6,721 nucleotides of DNA from Alphaproteobacteria bacterium UBA2964. Lineage in GTDB: Bacteria; Pseudomonadota; Alphaproteobacteria; MPNO01; UBA2964. Each line of letters begins with the position of its first letter. The first letter of the stretch is position 1. The stretch is from contig DEBE01000189.1 in NCBI GenBank assembly GCA_002348425.1, positions 1 to 6,721 of the forward strand, read 5' to 3'. The notes beneath the pieces were generated by a model. It was given only the letters and a program-made list of their open reading frames with translations. It was not told the DNA's origin and searched no databases. Positions 1-6,161 of the stretch are shown here, piece by piece. Both the position numbers and the translations under genes were made by a program.

Positions 1-1425
1 GTCTGCGATCGTATGGCCAATTTTCTAAAATCAAGAAATATTAATGCCAATGACCGTATAGCAATGCTTTCAAATAATTCTATACAGCACCTTTGTGTTT
101 ACATTGGTGGCATGGCTTATGGAGCAACCGTTTGCACTATCCACGTTGAAATGAACGCCGTTTATTTTGAACAAATTCTCAAGGCTCTCAATCCTAAATT
201 GGTACTTTTTGACCAAACGGAACAAAGAATAGATTCCGAAAACCTCAAAACAAAAACGAATGGAGAATGGCTAAAACTCGGTACATGGAACCAAAATGGG
301 CATAACAGTGGTTTTTATAAAGAACTCGAAAAATTTTCTGATAAATCAGTCGAGCCGGTGAGTCGCTGGGAGGATGACGCCTCTATTTATTACACATCTG
401 GTACTGCTTCCGCTCCTAAGGGCTGTATTGTTACCTTTCGCGAATTAATAGAAAATACTCACCCTACTGCTGAACACCTCGGTTTAAATAAAAATGATAG
501 GATTTTAGAATTCCGAGCATTCAATTGGATCTCCGCACAAGTTCTCAGTGGATTAGCGCCTCTATCAAAAGGGGCCACAATTATATTAGCTGAAAAATTC
601 TCTCAAAGCCGCTATTTTGAATGGGTAAAAAAATATAAGGTGACCATTGGGGTATGCAATCCCACGGGGCTTGCCATGTTTTTAAACCGGCCGATAGAGA
701 TACATCAAAAGGACATTCCACATCTCCGTTTTATGACATCATCATCGGCACCACTGATGCCAGAAACATGGAAACAATTTGAGGAGCATTACGGCATTCC
801 GGTCGCGCAAGGTTATGGTTGCAGTGAAGCCGGCTGGATAGCTGTTTCTAACGAGCGTACCCGAACGTTTGGTACCGTCGGAAAACCATTAGCCTACCAT
901 AAACTCTCTCTGGTTGATACAGATGGAAATGAGGTTTCCAAGGGCGAAGTCGGCGAAATAGAATTAGGAGGCTTCGCAACCAACCATTACCGATATATTG
1001 ATGAGTTTGGCGAAGAAAAGATTCACGCGCAGAATAGACTTCGAACTGGCGACCTTGGGCTAATGAATGAAGATGGGACCATAACGGTTACCGGTAGAGT
1101 GAAGGACCTTATCATTCGTGGAGGGGTTAATATTTCCCCGGCTGAAATTGACAATGTATTACTTCAAATTCCGATGCTCGGTGAGGTAGCAACCATCGGG
1201 GTACCAGACCCAATCTACGGTGAAGAAGTGATTTGCTATGTTTCATCCAAACCTGGACAGAATTTAACACCGGAGGACGTGTTACAGCACTGTGAAAAAA
1301 AACTGCCAAAATTTCGAATGCCAAAACAGGTTATCATATTTGACAAGTTGCCAAAAACAGAGCGCGGTAAAATGAATCGACTATTACTGAAAAAGCAATG
1401 GCTGGAAGAGTTCGGCCGGAAATAA
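1..1425 (+). CDS. ANL-superfamily acyl-CoA ligase (AMP-forming), 5'-truncated by window edge
   Basis: Predicted cytoplasmic AMP-forming carboxylate-CoA ligase, which would convert a carboxylic acid, ATP and CoA to an acyl-CoA via an acyl-adenylate. The frame is open from base 1 (VCDR before the Met at base 13). That Met aligns with residue 51 of the downstream paralogue, so about 50 N-terminal residues are missing and base 13 is not the start. Counting from that Met, visible motifs are the P-loop TSGTASAPKG (128-137), A5 motif YGCSE (268-272), TGD (345-347), hinge GRVKD (361-365), and the C-terminal PKTERGK with the adenylation lysine K453. All core catalytic residues look intact, so it should be active. 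The substrate is unknown; the Rieske and UbiD neighbours suggest an aromatic or related ring acid. It lies 59 bp before its paralogue and is probably cotranscribed with it. A fatty-acid, carnitine-like or cinnamate-type ligase is equally possible from sequence alone. Confidence 0.9.
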   Translation, partial: VCDRMANFLKSRNINANDRIAMLSNNSIQHLCVYIGGMAYGATVCTIHVEMNAVYFEQILKALNPKLVLFDQTEQRIDSENLKTKTNGEWLKLGTWNQNGHNSGFYKELEKFSDKSVEPVSRWEDDASIYYTSGTASAPKGCIVTFRELIENTHPTAEHLGLNKNDRILEFRAFNWISAQVLSGLAPLSKGATIILAEKFSQSRYFEWVKKYKVTIGVCNPTGLAMFLNRPIEIHQKDIPHLRFMTSSSAPLMPETWKQFEEHYGIPVAQGYGCSEAGWIAVSNERTRTFGTVGKPLAYHKLSLVDTDGNEVSKGEVGEIELGGFATNHYRYIDEFGEEKIHAQNRLRTGDLGLMNEDGTITVTGRVKDLIIRGGVNISPAEIDNVLLQIPMLGEVATIGVPDPIYGEEVICYVSSKPGQNLTPEDVLQHCEKKLPKFRMPKQVIIFDKLPKTERGKMNRLLLKKQWLEEFGRK

Positions 1426-1465
1426 TTCCACAAAATCTCCGTAGCGATTTGTATGCCTTCCTTTT

Positions 1466-1473
1466 AAGGTGAT
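1466..1473 (+). promoter_or_regulatory. Ribosome-binding site of the second ligase
   Basis: AAGGTGAT matches the anti-Shine-Dalgarno complement and ends 11 bases before the ATG at 1485. The spacing is slightly long, but no closer purine-rich site exists. The surrounding 59-bp gap between the two ligases shows no terminator hairpin, which supports cotranscription. Confidence 0.5.
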
Positions 1474-1484
1474 AAACTGTTTTT

Positions 1485-3041
1485 ATGCAAAAATCCCAGA
1501 AGCCAGTATATAAATCGGTCAGGAGTATTATTACCGAACAAGCAAAGACATATGGCAGCAAGCCGTACATGGTGTCGATTGACCAAGAAGAAAAAGAACT
1601 AAGCTATGAAAACCTTTTTCGCTTAGGCAATCAAATAGCGGCTTTTTTGGCTGCGCGCGGGCTTAAGGCTAATGATCGAATCTTAATGCTTTCGGAAAAC
1701 TCTATAGAATTTATTTCGGTTTTCCTTGGCGTTCAACGCGCTGGAGGCACTATTGCAACAGCCAATGTAGAAATGAATAGATCACACATCCGTGAAATTC
1801 TCGGCGCGGTAAACCCGTCACTTGTTTTGGTGCAGGAGGGCCTTGGGCTAGAAAAATTAAAAAACCCAAATATGGCTGCCGAATGGATACCGCTTGGCAA
1901 TTGGCAATCCAACGGTACGTCATCAGGATTTTTTAGAGCTATATCAGACTTCGACGACCAACAAGACATTGACGAAGTATGCTCAGCCGACGATATCGCG
2001 GTCATATTTTATACATCTGGTACTGAAGCCAAACCAAAGGGCGTTATGCAAACACATTCTGCTGTTTGGCCCAATTACGACGCCACTGCGGAATGCGTTA
2101 AATTAAACAACAAGAGCCGCATCGTTGACTGTCGTTCTTATACTTGGCTTTCATCACAGAATATGAGCCTAGGGGGACCTTTAGCACGCGGTGCAACCGT
2201 CTACATGGCAAAAAAGTTTTCGCGTACCCGTTACTTTGATTGGATAAATAAATATAAAGCTACGATGGGAGTTGCTGTACCCACTATCCTAAATATGTTT
2301 CTTAATAAACCAATTAACATAAACGCCAAAGAACTCCCCCATCTCCAGTTTATTATGACATCTTCCGCTCCAATGCTTCCTGAAAACTGGCGCAAATTTG
2401 AAGAAAGGTACGGTATTATTATCAGCCAATCGGCAGGTTGTTCAGAGGGAGGATTAATGTGCAGCCACTTAGGCCCTGACCGCAAAATTGGCACTATAGG
2501 ATTTCCTCTTAAGTACCAAACTATTCGTCTTCTCGACAAAAACGGGAATGAGGTATCTGAGGGAACGCCTGGTCAAATTGTTGTATCTGGTCCCCAGAAA
2601 AGCTGGGGTTATCTGCACCCCGACGGTCGAGTAGAACGATTGCCCTTAGAACACCAAACGGGTGACATTGGAAAAATTGATGAAGACGGACACCTCACTG
2701 TGGTAGGACGCCTAAAGGACTTAATTATTCGAGGTGGAGTAAACATTTCCCCAATAGAGATCGATGATATCTTGTCACAACATCCAGATATTTTAGATGC
2801 TGCTGCCTGCGGGATTCCAAACAAGATTTATGGTGAGGAGGTCGTTTGTTACGTAATCCCTCGAGAAACCGCAGACCTTAGCACAGAAAACGTCATTTCA
2901 CATTGCCGAAAATTTTTAGCGCCATTCAAAACGCCTAAACAAGTAATTTTTGTTGAAAGGCTGCCGAAGAATCAGCGGGGTAAACTTGACCGAAAAATGC
3001 TTACTTCTATGTGGACACGCCAAAATATGGCCAAAAATTAA
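1485..3041 (+). CDS. ANL-superfamily acyl-CoA ligase (AMP-forming), paralogue of the upstream gene
   Basis: Complete 518-residue AMP-forming acyl-CoA ligase, a normal length for the family. Motifs in order: P-loop TSGTEAKPKG (177-186), A5 region SAGCSEGG (316-323), TGD (392-394), GRLKD hinge (409-412), PKNQRGK with adenylation lysine K500. It aligns without large gaps to the upstream ligase; over a 68-residue stretch near the N-terminus I count about 47% identity, so the pair arose by an old duplication. The A5 motif differs: the usual aromatic residue before G-x-[ST]-E is Ala317 here but Tyr in the neighbour. That residue lies near the adenylate and acyl pocket in known ligases, so a different substrate is plausible. 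The chosen start has an AAGGTGAT ribosome-binding site 11 bases upstream, and the N-terminal lead-in is of typical family length. It probably shares a transcript with the gene before it and converges on the Rieske gene. Confidence 0.92.
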   Translation: MQKSQKPVYKSVRSIITEQAKTYGSKPYMVSIDQEEKELSYENLFRLGNQIAAFLAARGLKANDRILMLSENSIEFISVFLGVQRAGGTIATANVEMNRSHIREILGAVNPSLVLVQEGLGLEKLKNPNMAAEWIPLGNWQSNGTSSGFFRAISDFDDQQDIDEVCSADDIAVIFYTSGTEAKPKGVMQTHSAVWPNYDATAECVKLNNKSRIVDCRSYTWLSSQNMSLGGPLARGATVYMAKKFSRTRYFDWINKYKATMGVAVPTILNMFLNKPININAKELPHLQFIMTSSAPMLPENWRKFEERYGIIISQSAGCSEGGLMCSHLGPDRKIGTIGFPLKYQTIRLLDKNGNEVSEGTPGQIVVSGPQKSWGYLHPDGRVERLPLEHQTGDIGKIDEDGHLTVVGRLKDLIIRGGVNISPIEIDDILSQHPDILDAAACGIPNKIYGEEVVCYVIPRETADLSTENVISHCRKFLAPFKTPKQVIFVERLPKNQRGKLDRKMLTSMWTRQNMAKN

Positions 3042-3062
3042 AAAGAGCCTAAACTCTGCTCT
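3033..3062. terminator. Weak convergent terminator between ligase 2 and the Rieske gene
   Basis: A 5-bp stem AGAGC (3044-3048) / GCTCT (3058-3062) with a 9-base loop sits in the 38-bp gap between the two convergent stop codons. On the minus strand the stem is followed directly by TTTTTAATTTTT, which overlaps the end of the ligase gene; this is the better orientation and would end the Rieske transcript. On the plus strand the following T runs (3067-3070 and 3074-3080) start a few bases later. The stem is short, so termination may be inefficient or partly factor-dependent. Confidence 0.4.
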
Positions 3063-3079
3063 ATCGTTTTAACTTTTTT

Positions 3080-4090
3080 TCAATGTTCATTTTGGATTAG
3101 TTTCGAAAGTAATTTTCGTGCCTGTATAGTGGGGTGGTCCATAGCAACGTCAATGTGTTGGGCATCGGGAAATTGATTAATTCTGATTTGTTGTGCTTCA
3201 CAAATCGCCACATCTTCCCTAAATACCTCTCTGATTATGCCCAGCTCTTTTTGCACAGAGGTATCATCAAGACCGAAATCGCGAGCATTTGACCAAAAGT
3301 GATGAGTGGTCTTCATCGTTTCTGGGGTAATAGCATGAGCGTTGTGAACGGTAATGCCGTGTTCTCGATTACCTTCTAAAGCGCCAGTACCAGCCTGCGC
3401 CGCGCCTACATCAAACATGATTGTGGCAGGCGGCGTGTAAACCCATCGATTCCAGCTGTCACCCTTCCCCTTAATGTTTGCTGCTTTTGCCCATAATGGG
3501 GGAGGTTCATCATTTGGAAATAGACGTTCACATCTAAGAGTACGATCCTCACGGACTACGGTCGGCCTGACACGCAATTTGGCTGAATTACCTAAGGTTT
3601 TAGGATGCACGTATGGGGAATGAGTTTGGTCTAATTGAATATCAATATAAGACTGGTAGTTACACTTTACGTAAAAATAATCGTCTATATTTGCCCATTC
3701 ATCACTATCGAGAAAATAATAGTCTGGAATTAACGCTTCATCAGCTTGTTCCTGAATACCCATCCAGATCCAGATCCACCGATTCTTAATTACCACGGGA
3801 TAAGACCTAATACAGGCATCCGGCGGAACCATTTTCTGAGTAGGAATTTTTGTACACTTTCCTTCTCTATCAAAACGAAGCCCGTGATATCCACATTCTA
3901 TTTCATCACCCATAAGTCTCCCGACAGACAAGGGTGCACTGCGATGGCAACATCGATCCTCTAGTGCTCCAACCTCGCCATTTTTTCCCCTAAAAAATAC
4001 TATAGGTTCTTCACATATGGTCCGAGCCAAAAGCCCATCATCGAGATGATGCTCCCAACCCGCGACATACCAAGCATTTTTTAAGTACAT
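3080..4090 (-). CDS. Rieske non-heme iron oxygenase, VanA / dicamba-O-demethylase-like
   Basis: Oxygenase component of a Rieske-type aromatic ring hydroxylase or O-demethylase, cytoplasmic, 336 residues, the usual size for single-subunit VanA or dicamba monooxygenase-like enzymes. The N-terminal MYLKNAWYVAGW is typical of this group. The Rieske 2Fe-2S ligands are C47-x-H49 and C66-x2-H69. The mononuclear iron site is D154-x2-H157-x4-H162 with D293 in REDVAICEAQQ as the likely third ligand, and D154 is the expected electron-bridging Asp between subunits. All catalytic residues appear intact. The start is the ATG at 4090; an in-frame TTG at 4102 lies inside the Shine-Dalgarno sequence and is unlikely. 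The substrate cannot be named: vanillate-, dicamba- and phthalate-type enzymes share these features. A flavin/ferredoxin reductase partner is needed by the family, but none is encoded in the window. A terminator separates it from the UbiD gene upstream, so it may have its own promoter. Confidence 0.9.
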   Translation of the reverse strand: MYLKNAWYVAGWEHHLDDGLLARTICEEPIVFFRGKNGEVGALEDRCCHRSAPLSVGRLMGDEIECGYHGLRFDREGKCTKIPTQKMVPPDACIRSYPVVIKNRWIWIWMGIQEQADEALIPDYYFLDSDEWANIDDYFYVKCNYQSYIDIQLDQTHSPYVHPKTLGNSAKLRVRPTVVREDRTLRCERLFPNDEPPPLWAKAANIKGKGDSWNRWVYTPPATIMFDVGAAQAGTGALEGNREHGITVHNAHAITPETMKTTHHFWSNARDFGLDDTSVQKELGIIREVFREDVAICEAQQIRINQFPDAQHIDVAMDHPTIQARKLLSKLIQNEH

Positions 4091-4093
4091 CCC

Positions 4094-4099
4094 ACCTCC
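4094..4099 (-). promoter_or_regulatory. Ribosome-binding site deciding the Rieske start
   Basis: On the minus strand a strong GGAGGT lies 3 bases before the ATG at 4090. The spacing is short, but the alternative in-frame TTG at 4102 is upstream of this purine run and would place it inside the coding region. The family-typical N-terminus also begins at the ATG, so 4090 is preferred. Confidence 0.6.
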
Positions 4100-4137
4100 C
4101 AATTCAACATTTGATTACCAATGCCAATAAAAAAGAT

Positions 4138-4155
4138 CATCGATTTTTATCAATG
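4138..4155. promoter_or_regulatory. Imperfect inverted repeat upstream of the Rieske gene (possible operator)
   Basis: CATCGAT-TTTT-ATCAATG: two 7-base arms around a 4-base A/T spacer, with one mismatch. It lies about 48-65 bp upstream of the Rieske ATG, between that gene and the terminator of the UbiD gene, where a regulator site for an independent promoter would be expected. No convincing -10/-35 pair was found, so this is only a candidate. Confidence 0.25.
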
Positions 4156-4184
4156 CTAACCCTAGAATTTTTGTCGACAGCGGC

Positions 4185-4218
4185 AACAAACAAAAGGGCG
4201 GCTGCAATGGCCGCCCTT
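4185..4218 (-). terminator. Intrinsic terminator of the UbiD gene
   Basis: A perfect 9-bp stem AAGGGCGGC (4194-4202) / GCCGCCCTT (4210-4218) with a 7-base loop. Read on the minus strand it begins 24 bases after the UbiD stop codon and runs into TTTTGTTTGTTG, a standard rho-independent layout. On the plus strand no T run follows, so it is directional. It should end or strongly reduce transcription before the Rieske gene. Confidence 0.85.
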
Positions 4219-4242
4219 CATTAAGAGAACAACAATTACCAG

Positions 4243-5832
4243 CTATCTCCCTGTACGCGCTAGCGAGTGCACCCAACCCTTATTAGTCATGTAAGATTTA
4301 GCATGCTTTATTTGTTCATCAGAGAAAAATTTATCAGGAAAGACCTGGTCTACCGGATAGACAGGACGAAGAAAATCGCTTTCATAACCATAAGGAACTG
4401 TCGCATCAATACCCATACCACCTTCGAACTGTGTATTTGAAGCCGTCCACTCACGCTCCCCCGCTGTCATACGCTCAGCCGGCATAAAGGTCTGGCCGCG
4501 GCCACCCGGGATTGGGTTAAGAATATCAGTTTGAGGATTGACGCGCGTTGTCAGATTCCAAATAACATCATCCATATCATATATATCTGTGTCTTCAGAC
4601 ATTGCGATTACTAAACGAGAACCCTGCGAACAACTAAGGATTGCTGAAAGAAAATTACGTTGCCAACCTTCATCTATCTGGCTGCGCTTTTTGACCTGAA
4701 TTATCGCTCCACCCCAATCCGTCATTGGATAGGGAATATTACAATCTTGAATTATGCCCGGCTGCATTCGCTCGCAGAGCTCAAACATGGCTGCCTCACG
4801 AACCGTAGTATCGATATTTTGGCAATCCATTGTATGAACACCGAGAGGAAAAATTATAGGTTTAGACTCTTTGGGACGCATCGTAACAGCGGTTACGTGA
4901 AATGTGGGTGCCTTATATGCTTTTCCCATATAGCCTGCCCACTCGGGATGAAAATGAAAACGCCCCTGAACCCCAGCTTCCTCCGATTCAGCTGTTTCGT
5001 ATCGACGATCACGAGGATGCAAATAACCCTCAAGGGTAATTTCTGCATCAGCTAATGCGTAAGCACCAGGAATGGTTTTGGCTTCCACCATCCTGACAGG
5101 CTCACCTATCAATCGCCCGGCAACTCCTAATTCGTCGCATCCTGTGGGCAAAATTACATAATCAAACCCTGCCCCAGCTAAAAGATTGGGGCCATAAGGT
5201 ATGCCGAAGTTCATTGTTAGAGGTATGGGTTCATCATCACGATAGTGCTTGGCCATTACCTGCCAGCCATGCGAACCAGGTGAAATTTGGAATGTACCAA
5301 CATTCCCCCACCTGAAATTCATACGATTATATGCCATATCGGTGCCGCCTTCGAAATATTCGCCAGCAAACAAACGTTGGCCAGAACCAACGGTAAGTTC
5401 AGACTCGTATGTCGTGTGCCGGATCGGCATCATATAATCATTAACTTCGGTGGGGTTTAAAATGACCTCTTCATGGCTCGGTGCATTTTTTGAGTCTACA
5501 ATAACGGGTGGCAAGGGATTTCGGATCGCGTTAGCGATTGCAAGCGTCATTTCTCGCATATCTTTGACGCCAAATAATTTGCACATAACACCATGATCTG
5601 CAAAAAGGTTAGTCACCGCGCGGTGATTTGGCTTTCCCTTTACATTGTTAAACAAAAGTGGACAGCTGCCATCAAGATGTTTCTGCACCCCTGTTATTTC
5701 CAAATCAGGGTCCACCTCTGTATCGGTTTCTATGATATCTCCCTCTTGTTTAAGGAAGTCGATGGTGCTCCTTAGATCACGAAGTGCATCAGTTATGGGG
5801 GCTGGTTGAATTTCTTCTCTGGCAGTGGCCAT
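4243..5832 (-). CDS. UbiD-family (prFMN-dependent) decarboxylase, atypical active-site loop
   Basis: Member of the UbiD superfamily, cytoplasmic enzymes that reversibly decarboxylate aromatic, heteroaromatic or unsaturated acids with prenylated FMN made by UbiX. Its 529 residues fit the family. Visible family features: N-terminal DLRSTIDFLKQEGDI, N169-x4-R174 (the metal-ligand Asn and catalytic Arg spacing), H188 as probable second metal ligand, E244 in GEPVRMVE as probable third, AEITLEGYL (263-271), FHVTAVTMRP (311-320), and the C-terminal GIDATVP (474-480). The expected EGPFGE-x2-GY loop is instead QGRFHFHPEWAGY (289-301), so the first catalytic Glu appears to be Gln and three residues seem inserted. 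E297 may replace the second Glu. This marks a divergent subfamily whose substrate I cannot name; a CoA-ester substrate, as in phthaloyl-CoA decarboxylases, is one option given the ligases nearby. No UbiX gene is in the window. It has a strong ribosome-binding site and its own terminator. Confidence 0.9.
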   Translation of the reverse strand: MATAREEIQPAPITDALRDLRSTIDFLKQEGDIIETDTEVDPDLEITGVQKHLDGSCPLLFNNVKGKPNHRAVTNLFADHGVMCKLFGVKDMREMTLAIANAIRNPLPPVIVDSKNAPSHEEVILNPTEVNDYMMPIRHTTYESELTVGSGQRLFAGEYFEGGTDMAYNRMNFRWGNVGTFQISPGSHGWQVMAKHYRDDEPIPLTMNFGIPYGPNLLAGAGFDYVILPTGCDELGVAGRLIGEPVRMVEAKTIPGAYALADAEITLEGYLHPRDRRYETAESEEAGVQGRFHFHPEWAGYMGKAYKAPTFHVTAVTMRPKESKPIIFPLGVHTMDCQNIDTTVREAAMFELCERMQPGIIQDCNIPYPMTDWGGAIIQVKKRSQIDEGWQRNFLSAILSCSQGSRLVIAMSEDTDIYDMDDVIWNLTTRVNPQTDILNPIPGGRGQTFMPAERMTAGEREWTASNTQFEGGMGIDATVPYGYESDFLRPVYPVDQVFPDKFFSDEQIKHAKSYMTNKGWVHSLARTGR

Positions 5833-5837
5833 TTGTT

Positions 5838-5843
5838 TCTCCT
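5838..5843 (-). promoter_or_regulatory. Ribosome-binding site of the UbiD gene
   Basis: On the minus strand AGGAGA ends 5 bases before the ATG at 5832, near-ideal spacing. It supports this start codon over any downstream Met. Confidence 0.75.
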
Positions 5844-5888
5844 GCTTGATCCTCTAAATATCAAATTGGATATATGAATTGAGTATGT

Positions 5889-5905
5889 TAAGGGACCCCT
5901 TAGGG
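5889..5905. promoter_or_regulatory. Palindromic site upstream of the UbiD gene (possible operator)
   Basis: TAAGGG-AC-CCCTTA is a perfect 14-bp palindrome (5889-5902), and its right arm overlaps a second one, CCCT-T-AGGG (5897-5905), giving three half-sites in 17 bp. Its left edge is 57 bp before the UbiD ATG, where a repressor or activator of that gene could bind. The regulator is not in the window. Confidence 0.4.
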
Positions 5906-6011
5906 TGTTTTACATATCGGGTTGTTTTTTTACGTGTCTTAAGAAAGAAAAGCAAGTGTACAAAGCCCACAATAATGACCTGAAAGGGAAGGATGGCAGA
6001 ACTGATGGAAA

Positions 6012-6023
6012 CCTAAATTTAGG
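6012..6023. promoter_or_regulatory. 12-bp perfect palindrome in the divergent region (possible operator)
   Basis: CCTAAATTTAGG reads the same on both strands. It lies 139 bp before the cupin ATG and 180 bp before the UbiD ATG. A dimeric regulator could bind here, but a chance palindrome in AT-rich DNA is not excluded. Confidence 0.3.
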
Positions 6024-6100
6024 AAAGACAGGATTACACTAATTTCATTCTAATTTAATAATTTTTATCAAAAAACAACAACATATCTATTTCAATACAG

Positions 6101-6130
6101 TTGACTAAAATATAAAATCTCAAAGAGAAT
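6101..6130 (+). promoter_or_regulatory. Candidate sigma-70 promoter of the cupin gene
   Basis: TTGACT (6101-6106, five of six consensus bases) and GAGAAT (6125-6130, four of six) are separated by 18 bases. Transcription would begin about 25 bases before the ATG. The -10 match is poor, and an alternative -10, TATAAA at 6111-6116, has no good -35. Confidence 0.25.
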
Positions 6131-6161
6131 CAATCTTAGAAAATTTTCAAAAGAATTAGAC

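Larger units (their letters stand above)
5833..6161. other. Divergent AT-rich intergenic region between UbiD and cupin genes
   Basis: 329 bp with no convincing gene on either strand. It must hold the promoters of both divergent genes. Visible structure: palindromes at 5889-5902 and 6012-6023, a short TCTTAAGA palindrome at 5937-5944, and a direct repeat CTAATTT at 6039-6045 and 6050-6056 with an 11-bp period, about one helical turn. No minus-strand promoter matching the consensus was found for the UbiD gene. Confidence 0.6.

Noticed and set aside
13..15. ATG at base 13 as the start of the first ligase
   Set aside because: The frame is open to base 1, and this Met aligns to residue 51 of the paralogue in the middle of the N-terminal domain; the true start is outside the window.
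1457..1468. CCTTTTAAGG near-palindrome in the gap between the ligases as a regulatory site
   Set aside because: The arms are only four bases and the right arm is the ribosome-binding site; chance is the simpler explanation.
2231..2539. 102-codon minus-strand open frame opposite the second ligase
   Set aside because: It is a shadow of the ligase coding frame; the translation has no recognisable family features.
4091..4102. TTG at 4102 as the Rieske start, adding MGGG
   Set aside because: These codons are the Shine-Dalgarno sequence itself, and the family-typical N-terminus begins at the ATG at 4090.
4172..4179. TGTCGACA palindrome between the UbiD terminator and the Rieske gene
   Set aside because: An 8-bp palindrome containing a common restriction-type hexamer is expected by chance and has no extended symmetry.
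4660..5055. 131-codon plus-strand open frame opposite the UbiD gene
   Set aside because: It is fully antisense to a well-supported gene, its translation shows no recognisable domain, and no ribosome-binding site was noted.
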